In this document: positions 12,720 to 22,356 of the stretch, piece by piece
How positions within the stretch are numbered: position 1 is the first letter of the stretch
Layout of the letters: the number at the start of each line of letters is the position of its first letter
Source of the DNA: Acanthopleura granulata
Taxonomy: Eukaryota; Mollusca; Polyplacophora; Chitonida; Chitonidae
Length of the DNA: 64,000 bases
NCBI GenBank assembly: GCA_016165875.1
Contig: JABBOT010000010.1
Coordinates: 7,905,875-7,969,874, forward strand
Direction: 5' to 3'
The notes under the pieces: generated by a model
Seen by the model: only the letters and a program-made list of their open reading frames with translations
Told to the model about the DNA's origin: nothing
The model's database searches: none
Program-made: the position numbers and the translations under genes

Positions 12720-13260
12720 TTTTACATGCAATATCAAACAGTTTTGTTTTTGTATCATATCATTTACATTACAAAGCTACACAATTTCTAGTAGTTTTGT
12801 TCAGACACCAAAATTTCAAACATTTTAAAGATAACAAATAGTTCTTTTTGTACAAGAAGACTTTATGTAAATCAAACAATTGCTTTGTGTGTACCATGTT
12901 TTCGTGCTTCAAACAGCTGCAGTATGTAAACAATTCACTATTCTTTCACGCCTCATACAGCTGGGTTCTTTTACGTTTTAAATAGTTGTGTTCAGCGCAC
13001 AGTTTTCTTAACGTTTCAAACAGTTGCGTTCGAAGTACACTATTCCTTTGCGTTTCAAACAGTTGTATTTATACTGCACTGCTCTTTCGCGTTTCAAACA
13101 GTTTTCTTCATAATAAACTATTCTTATTTATACTGCACTGCTCTTTCGCGTTTCAAACAGTTTTCTTCATAATAAACTATTCTTTCGCATTTCAAACAGT
13201 TGTGTTCACAGTACACTATTCTTTCGCGTTTAAACAATTATGCCGATTATACATCATTTT
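12720..13260. repeat. 39-bp minisatellite decaying at its upstream edge
   Basis: The core CGTTTCAAACAGTT recurs with CAAAC at about 13,017, 13,056, 13,095, 13,154, 13,193 and a variant at 13,231. Spacing is 38-39 bp except for one 59-bp gap, which marks a larger duplication of TTATTTATACTGCACTGCTC. Degenerate copies continue upstream (about 12,735, 12,815, 12,873 and 12,910). The array lies just downstream of the stop codon of the minus-strand receptor gene, so it is probably in its 3' UTR or 3' flank. Confidence 0.85.
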
Positions 13261-13498
13261 ATGTATGTAACAGTTGTGTTTTCCGTACACAAGTTTTTCG
13301 TTTTCGGCGGCTTTCTCGGCGATGGCTTTCCAATTCAGACAATAGGCCTATCGCAGAGAGGCGTAAAAGGCAAGTTGTGGCGATACACCAAAAGCAATGC
13401 AAGTACAACGCTGACAGCAGTTACACATCATCGTTTCAGTGATCAATCCCCATATACGTGACATGTCTTCGGATGCACTTTATCGCAGCTATACCCTT

Positions 13499-16400
13499 TC
13501 AGTTAGAGTTGTAGATGTGGAGCCTCGGGAGGCCCACAAAGGGGTTGTGCTTATCTCTGTTGTCCCTGTACTGACGTTGCCTTTGTCTCGGAGGCCGCAG
13601 ATACAGACTGTGCGTGGGCCACACCTCTGCAGCCATGGCCGAGTACTTCTCGAGATCTCCCTGTGAAATCTGTTTTCTGTCGGGTTCCGATAGGACCCCA
13701 CGTAAGTCGCTCGATCGCTCCTCCTGACCATATCCCCAGTAGTCGCGAATATTGTGAAGCATCATGGAGATGTCGCGAATTATGGTGCCCAAGTCCATCA
13801 GCAGGATGCCCCCGAATATCAACAACAATATGGCCAAGCCAAGATACCCCACACTCAACGTTTGCCAGCGGCGATCCCTGTTCACGCTCTTGTACTTTCG
13901 TTTGTGCTTTGAAATGTTTTTCTTGTCGATTTCAAGGTCGTGAATAATACTGGACATAAATTCCTGTCGGTCGCGTGTAGACGTTACATGTATGATGCAC
14001 GTACAGTCGCACTCAGTGGCCACGATCGTTGCCGTATTAGACACGCTGGCCACTGACGTTGTTGTCCTCATGCTTACCTCGGTGGCGTTGATCTCTGGCG
14101 TGGCGAAAAACGACGTCATTTCCGTGGATGGAATATTATCCGACGACAACTCGGTTAATATTTGCTCAGAAGGTGTTATTTCCACTGGTGTCCATTCGGC
14201 TGGCGTCATCAGTGTGGATGCCATATGAACATTATCAGATGGCTCCAAACTAAAGTGTGAACTGTCCATGACTGCTTTATCAGTGGAAGTGGCCATAATT
14301 GAGGTCGCCACCTCTGCCTTACTGACATCACGTGACAAGCTTGGCGTTGGTTCAATACCTAGAGATGTACCCAGAATGGCAGAAGTGGACGATTCCAAAG
14401 ACTGGAGGCTTGTAGTTGGCAGCTGTTCTTCTTCTTCAGTCGGCAGGCACCCGTTATAAGGGTCTACAGGAGGGGTTATGTCACAGTACTTCTCCAATTT
14501 AAAATATTCTTCCAGTTCTATTGTTGTGTTACTCTTTTCAAAGTTTACCGAAGCTGTAAAATGCAAAATATAATATAAACAATTAAACGGTGTTCTTAAT
14601 GGTATCTGCCCGTCTTTAAAATATTGTATTATATTTTTTATTTGTTTTTGCGCTAACCGGTTCAGTGTCTGACCTACATTTTTCCCTCTGTGTACGTTAT
14701 AGTCTGCAATGGAATTCAGTCACGCGTTCTTGAGGCTTCTGTGTTTAGGGGTTTCGTGTCATTGTACATGGAGAGTGCTTCTGCAAAGATGTACCCATGT
14801 TATTCACATATTTACAGTCTAACCGAGATTTTCTTTACGTTAGTCTATAAATATGAGCCAGGAAGTGGCAATGCTTGCAGTTATTTTTACTTACGTCCAA
14901 TTAGAGATTGGGCTTTCACGCCATTCGATATTTGTCAATTTGTACTCCATTTTTCTATATGTAGCACATTTTGAGCGTGTTTTCGGCACTTGCTGTTTTC
15001 TTTGAGACGTTATTTTGGAGCTGCTATCGCTGACTGACTCTTTGTGCAATTACGTACATTTCATCCCAGTTTACCCTGAAAGTGACTTTGTGTATATTTC
15101 CGAGGAGTCAAACATACATCTCTAGCTCGACTTCACGGACACTATTGTCAACCCGCCGGCCCTCGGAAGTTGTACTTTGGCAAGGAGTTGGTTATAAACC
15201 ATCTTCGGCGTGCCGTACCCACTATTGCTTTCACTCACTGGACTGTCATCCTTCGATTTGAAAATTCGCAAGAACTGTGGTTTCTATATTTACGTGGACC
15301 AACTCGCCTTTGGAAGCCGGAATATTTCATCCGGATTTGAACGCTGTCCTCAGTAAGAAACTATATATTTTTGTAATTATCTGTATTGTTTTGTGTATTT
15401 TTGTCAGTGGTGATATTTGTCTATTTTGTTCATATATATATACACTGAACTTATTCAAGCGTCTTCGTGTCTCTTTGTTTGACCTTGTGTAAGGTCTGTC
15501 GCTGTCTGCGAGTTGAACAAGCCATTTGTTTATAATTTTTCCTCTTCGATAGTGGTACTCTTAAATATTGGGGGCTTGTGCGGGAACACACCACCCCACC
15601 CCATCCCCTACACTAAAGAAAAGATAACTGTGTAAAAGTGCGGCGATCTTTACACATCATAGATTTAGATATTTACATATGATCCATGTCATGGCGGTTT
15701 CATTCACCTTCGCTATGGATAACTTTGTGGTTACTCTTCCATTTAAACGATGACATCAGAGACAATGCTACGAAATTAAGAATAAATTGAACATACATTA
15801 AAATATAATGTGCTGACAGAGCCTCTATATGCATTAATTCATCGTGCACCGCCTACGGCTCCAGTTTCCGTCTAAGATACACAATTTGTTATCAACATTT
15901 ACTTTTGGACCAAATACGTCAAAATATGGGTACACCAACCAAATGCTATGTTAAGATAAACGTATTAGAGTTTGATTTTATTAATCCCTAAACTTGATTA
16001 ACAAAAATTGGTTTGTGTAATTGTTCCTAGAGTTCCTTTAACGGCTGAGCTATAGACCTATGTTGCGCAATATAATAGGCGTACAGTCAGCTTCATACGA
16101 TCAGATAATAGTAATACTCCTGAAGGTTACTCAAATCCACAACTTACGTTCGAAGCATTCCTTAATATATAGATCCCAGTTCTCCTTGCTTTGTGTAATA
16201 TTTGTGTCGGTCAGTGGTTCAGATGTAAAGTAAAGAAGGCAGGAATTGTTGTGATGGGACACAGAGCAGAACCAGCATTCAGTTCCGGCCTCCCTGTCTT
16301 CATACGCCTGACAGGCCTCAAGACACTCCATGTAATCCGTAATCTCTAGCAATCTCCTACTTATTAGCGCTTTGCCCACAGCATCACTGGGAATGTAAGT

Positions 16401-18355
16401 GTCACTCATCTTACTGAATGGACATCCGCCTTAAACAAACAATAAGCAGTTAAATAAATAAATAGGATAAGCACGTCCACGTTCTGTTGCACACAGATTT
16501 AGAGTAATATATATCTCAACAGACTTGACCGTGACAGTGGAATCTATTGCCTCTGTTTATGCCTTGTCTCCGTCACAATTCGATGTATTTGATAGAGTGG
16601 GGTTTTAACTAGGCATCACAGATAGAAGGCTGTACTAGATTAGAGCTGAGATCTCTCCCGAGTCTAGCCTTCAAAAATACTGTGCCCGTTTTATATCCCA
16701 GTTAGCGTAAATGTGACAACATGTGCGATGACAAAATACGTAACACTATCGTAACGCCATCACGGCAGTAGTCGTAACACCATCACGGCGGTAGTCGTAA
16801 CGTTGGGAACGTTTCGCTGAAGCGGAACGAGATTACATTCACTAACGTAGAATTCGGACCTGTCACCTGTGGTGTTTTCTAAGTGAAAAAGTTGTCGCTC
16901 CCCTCCCCCCCAAAATCAATAACATTTGCTCTTGAAATCATTATGACTTCCTTGTTTCTATGAACAACGATGGCAATTCTAAATCCAAAATCCTGTTTAA
17001 GATGTTTATATAATATGACACGTGCATTCTATACTTGTAGCCTGTCAATTGCCTGCTTCCGTGGATACAGTGAGTGAGTGGATGAGTGCTTGGGGTTTAA
17101 CGTTGTATTTAAAAATGTTTCAGTGATGTGACGATGTGGAGTCCTTCTGGTGTGTGCTTGCAGTGTGTTTTCTTGTGACAGGGTGATTCCATGCCACTTA
17201 TGGGCTGCCGTTACTGGAACATCATGCAAAAACACCAGACCTGACACCCCACCAAGTCACATTATACTAACACCGGGCCGACCAGTCATGTTTCCTTGCT
17301 CTAACACCTAAATGCGGAACGCTAAGTGAGGCACCAACAAATACCGTAGATACATGTATAAACCCTGCACATCAGCTAGAAAATGCCCAACACTTACCAC
17401 CTTCAACGGCACAGATAAATGACAAGTTGGTGCCTCTCCCAAAAGCTTCCAGAATTTCCTGTTCCCCAGGTACAAGCTGCACCAGTATTCCACCGGAAAC
17501 GCGGTAACGGCTGGAGTCTGTATGGTTGACCAATAGTCGATCAGGACACATCTGCCTTATCACATCAAAATGCGAATCTTCACCTTGTCTATTCAGAATG
17601 ATGGCGTCTGTTAGAATATGTATCGTAGACCTGACAATAATAATAATTATAAATGTGGTTACATAGGCTTTAATATATAGACGTATTTGTGGAGTTTTAC
17701 GTTGGGGCTTAACGCCGTATATTCACTGGCCGCTGTGCTCACTCATACGGTGCTGATCAGCTTTATGACTGAAGGGAGCCGGAGTGCTCAGAGAAAACCA
17801 CTGCCCTTCCGCAAGTACGTCACATCCTTCACAAGTGATTTCAAACAGACTACCCGAGAACGGCAAAGCCCGGGATTATAAATCGGTGATATTTGCATAG
17901 GATTGAATAAGCAGCAGAAAGCGGCAGAAAGACAAACGTCTTAAGTATGTCGTTTATGACATAATCTTCCATAAAATAAAGAAGTTTACGATATACAATA
18001 TCTCGTTGACCTTTTTTATCATTATTATTTTTTCTCAGAAATATGCGAGTATATACGATGGCTCGTGAAGACAATATATAGTTATTCTTTGGCTTTCCAT
18101 TACGTCTTCTGCCACTTCATTAGAGCAGGCCTCTATTTAACATCTCTGAACTTTGTAAATTAATTGTAACTTACTGAAGTATGGGGCCCCAGTTGTCGTG
18201 CACGATAGGCAGCCAGTTTTCGAGCGCACCCACGGAATACTCGGTGAAGAGCCAGCCGTCTTGGTCCCGGCACACTTGTACCGCCTCCTCCACGTCCCGG
18301 GGGTAGTTGTACAGGGTGATGTCCGTTTTACGGGACGGTCCAAAGTCAAAACACT
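13499..18355 (-). CDS. Single-pass membrane protein with C-type-lectin-like and PAN domains (3' four exons)
   Basis: Four minus-strand exons join with matching phases: 18,355-18,175, 17,630-17,398, 16,429-16,148 and 14,553-13,499 (stop). Donors are GTAAGT in each case and acceptors end in CAG/AAG. The first two exons (about 138 residues) have a Cys/Trp pattern like a C-type-lectin domain: a Cys before 'RDQDGW', 'NWLP', then a late Cys pair ending in 'LSFICA'. The third exon has five Cys in the spacing of a PAN/Apple domain (MECLEAC...TECWFC...NSCLLY). The last exon gives a long Ser/Thr-rich stalk, a 'CDCTC' cluster, a basic stretch, one hydrophobic helix (around 'LGLAILLLIFGGILLMDLG') and a cytoplasmic tail of roughly 100 residues. 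A cell-surface receptor or adhesion role is inference. The 5' end (signal peptide and start) was not found, so the model is partial. The lectin call is tentative; membrane topology and the PAN call are firmer. Confidence 0.72.
15089..15586 (+). mobile_element. 5' LTR fragment with tRNA-Pro-like primer binding site
   Basis: This is a plus-strand LTR of about 478 bp (15,089-15,566), recognised by its long similarity to the copy at 21,286-21,753. Shared blocks include CGAGGAGT, ATATTTACGTGGAC, TTTGGAAGCCGGAATA, TTCATCCGGATTTG and GATAGTGG. Two bases after the LTR end lies TGGGGGCTTGTGCGGGAA (15,569-15,586). This matches the classical tRNA-Pro primer-binding site at most positions. No gag or pol follows; instead the sequence runs into the lectin/PAN exon region, so only the 5' end of the element is present. 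It sits in the intron between the third and last exons of that gene. Confidence 0.7.
17066..17310 (+). repeat. Dispersed repeat of the 'GGGGTTTAACGTTGTATTTAA' type
   Basis: It begins with a GAGTGAGTGGATGAGTGCTT tract, followed by GGGGTTTAACGTTG, then TTTCAGTGATGTGACGATG. It ends in 'CACATTATACTAACACCGGG'-type sequence. This organisation resembles a short interspersed repeat common in mollusc genomes (family-level recollection, not a search). It lies in an intron of the lectin/PAN gene. Confidence 0.5.
17690..17880 (-). repeat. Degenerate SINE-like fragment, minus strand
   Basis: On the minus strand it contains CACCGTATGAGTGAGC, then TATACGGCGTTAAGCCCCAA. This is a diverged form of the SINE tail seen elsewhere in the window. 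It is intronic to the lectin/PAN gene. Confidence 0.45.
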
Positions 18356-18399
18356 CTGACAAAAGACGTGGAAGTCGGCATTTGTGATTCAGCTAAATA

Positions 18400-21280
18400 A
18401 TGGCGTAGTGTATAGCTGGATGGGTACTGTGGTCTTTTGCTGTTACGTCCATTCCAGAAAGAAAGTGCACCATAAAATAACAAGAGCGTCCCATACATAA
18501 CACTATAGGACGGTGAGTAAAAACAGAGCAGCGACAACAGTGTATAAGAGTGGTCGGATGAAGCTGAAACCAAATGCCGCCTTCCATAATGTTCTTCCTT
18601 CAGTGATGAGGTCAAGTACATCGGACATTTGGTTAAATATATTCACCATTTGTATAGAGATGAATGGATATCTTACCTTAAGAATGTGACCAGTTGCTCG
18701 AAACAGAAAGGCCTATAAACATTTAGGTCTTGGGTAGTTATGAATGGCGGATTGTGAAGCAAATGGCTGTAAAAAGTGACGAGGTAAAATATAGATGGTG
18801 TGTAGTTTTATGAACAATAAGAAGACAAGAGTAAAAGCTTCATTCAGTCAAAGAAAGGATGCTATAAAGGTATGTGAGTTTGGCACATACTTCCCGTATG
18901 AACGTTGCTGTACTTCATGCAGAAAGAAGAGTACAGTGCTTTACCGATTACGCCTCCTTCCCAACAGGCTTTATAACATACCTCATCCATCCAATATTTT
19001 GAGATACCTTCTCGCTCAAGAAACTTATAAAAGGGTGCCAAGAAAGTTTGATTTTTAAAATAATGCCAATGAACTGAACAGTGAAGGGTGGGCGTGGCAT
19101 TTCACCAAACCCTGGCACAATATTCAGCCATTCGTCTCCTATAGTGTGTAGGTAAAGCCGTAACAAGGTGACGGGTAAATGGCGTGTTTGGATATATTTA
19201 GATGTTTGGTATTAACTGTCAGTTTGTTAATCTAGTTTCTCAGCATTGTTTAATCCCATACTTAAAGTGACCTGTATTTAGAAGATTTCGTCTTGCTTCT
19301 TGAAGCGAATGGAAAGTATACCTGAGTTTATGAAGCTTATTAAACTTATCAGTCTTATCAAACTTACCAAATGTACTGAGTGCCATTTGTGAGACAAATA
19401 TGTTGGACTCATTGCTTTCCCAGTACATTTCCTCCGCCATTTGGGAGTGTCAAAATAATATGTGTACACGAGTAGGTACTATTGTTCAATCCTCATCATG
19501 GCATGCAGTTAGAATATTTGTTAATTTGAGCCCGCAGACCGACCGTTTTTGACCATTCGCGATGTTCGCACGACCAACATGCGATCCAGGGACAACCAGT
19601 CAACCTCCTTAACGCCTGTTTCTGGAGCTTGATCTAACGGTTCTCACTTGTGGTGTGAATTTGTTTCTCAGTCTACCAATTATTAAAGCTGGATACAAAC
19701 CGGTAATACCTGTGTCACAATTGGTGCCCTCCGTGGAGACCGGTGACACCAGAACGAACCCCAAACTTAACACCAATAGCCTAGAATTTCCTTTCTGAAA
19801 GAGGAATAGATTTAAAAATGCATGGCAATTTTTTTACTGCAGCCTTTTATACGATGTACATTTAAACATTTTACTTAAGATCGAAAGTTAGGTTGAGAAA
19901 AACTGAAAAGATACATTTTCATCGGGTTCTTTTATTAGTTTCTTCTATCCAGGTATATTGGTGTGACCTATTTTCTTTGTACTCGCCTATTGCGCCATAC
20001 ATTAACCTAGCCGGCATTCGGGAAGTACTACTTTCGCAAAACGTCTTCCCTGCCGGATAGAACTGTCAGAGTGATACGTGCAGTTATGTTAAATCCATAA
20101 GAAAAAAACCCATCACAAATGGATGAAATGCCCCGGAACTCGATCGAAGGTAATCTATAACTTGCCATGTACCAACTTCACATTCAATACATGGAATTGT
20201 TTTCTGACGGACTGGCGGACTGACATACTGACATCTCCACCCACCCAGTACCGGTGGAAAACTAATGACTTTTTAAAACGGTATCATATCTACCTGACCA
20301 ATTCCTTTGACGATCGTTTTCTGAGCACCTCTTCTCTTGGGCAATGGCCCTATCCTGGTTTTGGAAGCCACCATGGCCACAGCCATCAAGCCTGGAATGA
20401 CTGGGGTAATTAATATACCCAAGTTAATGATATCCAAGTTTGTAAATGTGACGGCTTCCGCTGTGGGCAAATCCATGTTGGAATTGTCGCAAAAACAATA
20501 TTTTCCTAAGCAATAAGCAAACATTGTAACCCGACACTAGTTACCACTAAGTTATTAACACGGAATGACCCATTAGACTATATTCTCTGGTGAAAACTTA
20601 AACACAGAGTTCAGCACACACATGCATATATTTATATAAAATGGGATATCCCAGCTATACATTTTGCAAGACACAGTTGAGGTTACTGGAAAACTATTAA
20701 GAAGACAATCAATAATGCAGAAAAGCCTTTTCAAAGGAAAAGCAGTGCCAGAAAAGAGCATGCATTGTCAACTGTATCCAAAAACAATTTTGATATCTTA
20801 TGGAGGGGGGTGTTTATAGTACAAATTTGTAGATCACCAGGTAAAATTGGCTGGCTCATTGTTTCAGATAATCCCCAGCACAAGGGCCCTCTGTTGTTTA
20901 GCGAATAGAGGGCATTTTTTCCAACTGAATTGGTCTCTTATTCTTTAAAAAATGACCCAGAGGTTTGAGCGATATTGATATTTAAAAATGGTAAATATAA
21001 ATACAGATAAAAATACATGTCACGTCACCAGGGGGCGGTGGCAGTCGCCAGTTTCTTTTCCTGCCAAAAGTAACTCGGGCCATAGTTGAGTAACCCATTG
21101 TTCTTTTCTTCCTGTGCGATGACTTGGGCATGCTGGTGTACTCGTGTACTGCAACATGAGACCAACAGACAGTCTGCCTTGAGCCCAAGCTGCCAATGCG
21201 CGGGAAAAGGTGCTCAACGGTGGTTGCACTTTCATATGCGACGATGTGTTAACGGGTGCTGTACGATAATTTGGGATATA
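18400..21280. other. Mostly non-coding, possible 5' part of the lectin/PAN gene
   Basis: The missing 5' exons of the lectin/PAN gene should lie here or further upstream, but no signal-peptide exon was recognised with confidence. A candidate exon at 20,294-20,476 is listed separately. Otherwise I see short unsupported frames and AT-rich DNA. Confidence 0.5.
20294..20476 (-). CDS. Candidate first exon with a hydrophobic segment
   Basis: Minus strand, an ATG at 20,476 opens 61 codons ending exactly at a plausible donor (CAG|GTAGAT). The peptide has an acidic N-terminus, a hydrophobic stretch (LGILITPVIPGLMAVAMVAS) and a basic segment after it. The charge pattern favours an outside N-terminus and an inside basic side. 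That does not suit an upstream exon of the extracellular lectin domain, so the link to the gene downstream is doubtful. It may be chance. Confidence 0.22.
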
Positions 21281-21285
21281 GTTCA

Positions 21286-21753
21286 TGTAAAGCGAAATCC
21301 CGAGGAGTGAAACATACATGGTCAGCTCGGCATTACGGACGCTACCCGTCTGCCCAGGAAACTTGCGCCTAGCCGGAGAGTTGTGTATCTACCATCGTCG
21401 GCGTACCGGGCCCTCTGCCCTTCGTCACTACAGGACTTGTCATCCTTCAGTTCGAGAATTCCGAAGAACTGTAGATTGTATATTTACGTGGACTTACTTG
21501 CCTTTGGAAGCCGGAATAGTTCATCCGGATTTGGAACGCTAACATCCGGAAGAAACTATATCTATTTTTATAATTACCTGTATTGTTTTGCATATAGTTG
21601 TTAGTTTTACTCTTTGGTTATTTTATTAAAATATATGTATTGAACTTAGTCTAGCGTCATCGTGTTCCTTGATCTTGTGAAAAGCTATCGCTGTCTGAGC
21701 GTAGAACAAGCCTTTTATTTATCATTTTGCTCTCCGATAGTGGCACTCTTACA
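21286..21753 (+). mobile_element. Solo LTR related to the one at 15.1 kb
   Basis: About 468 bp beginning TGTAAAGCG and ending CACTCTTACA, collinear with 15,089-15,566 over the whole length. No primer-binding site follows and no internal region is present. The flanks show no clear target duplication, so the exact ends are uncertain by a few bases. Confidence 0.65.
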
Positions 21754-22183
21754 TATGTTACCTAACACTAAATTTGCACGTACAAACATCTCTGTTGTCA
21801 AGGACTACAGCATTTCCCTTAATATCGGGATTTGTAAAGAACAGGTTGCCTTACTGTTCGTCGCTGACCCACTTTTCTGATGATCATTGAGAAAAGGACA
21901 TTTTTCAATGAATTGACGTCACCCTACCAAGTGATATCACCCTCACCTTCACTATTGCCTGAATATTTAAGGGCGTTGGATGCAAGGCCTCCCATCTACA
22001 GAATTTTATTGAATTTACACGGAGGTGAAAACAGTTAATACAAAACTCACATTCACGACATGTGACGTAAGTCCATAATTTAAGTATGTCGTGCCAACTA
22101 TTCTTTCTTGTAGCACATTTTAGTTTCAGTTATCACAGACACATATTTCCCAATGTCGACCATTTTTGTTCATTTACTTATAT

Positions 22184-22188
22184 CCGGT
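22184..22188 (+). repeat. Target-site duplication, left copy (CCGGT)
   Basis: Five bases immediately outside the left inverted repeat, identical to 32,148-32,152. Confidence 0.75.
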
Positions 22189-22277
22189 AGTAGTATACAC
22201 AATACCGATGCTAGGCCACCTGGCGCTGGGAGCCGCGCCACCCCCTAGAGAGATCCCAGCTACATAAATAATCGGCG
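22189..22277 (+). repeat. Left terminal inverted repeat
   Basis: About 89 bp. It pairs with 32,018-32,147 read in reverse complement: an outer AGTARTATACACAATACC block and an inner block of CTAGAGAGA, then CTACATAAATAATCGGCG. It contains a small GC hairpin (GGCGC...GCGCC, about 22,222-22,240). The inner end has a TATA-like CATAAATAA that could serve as the promoter for the polymerase gene starting at 22,357. Confidence 0.85.
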
Positions 22278-22356
22278 TTTGTAGGGCTGCGAACCGAATT
22301 TCCATTTAGAGGAGCGTGTGTTTACCCTATAACCACCCATAACCGTCAAGGCCACT

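Noticed and set aside
13489..13731. Plus and minus small frames over 13.4-14.5 kb
   Set aside because: Shadows of the last exon of the lectin/PAN gene, which alone has a TM helix and matching splice phase.
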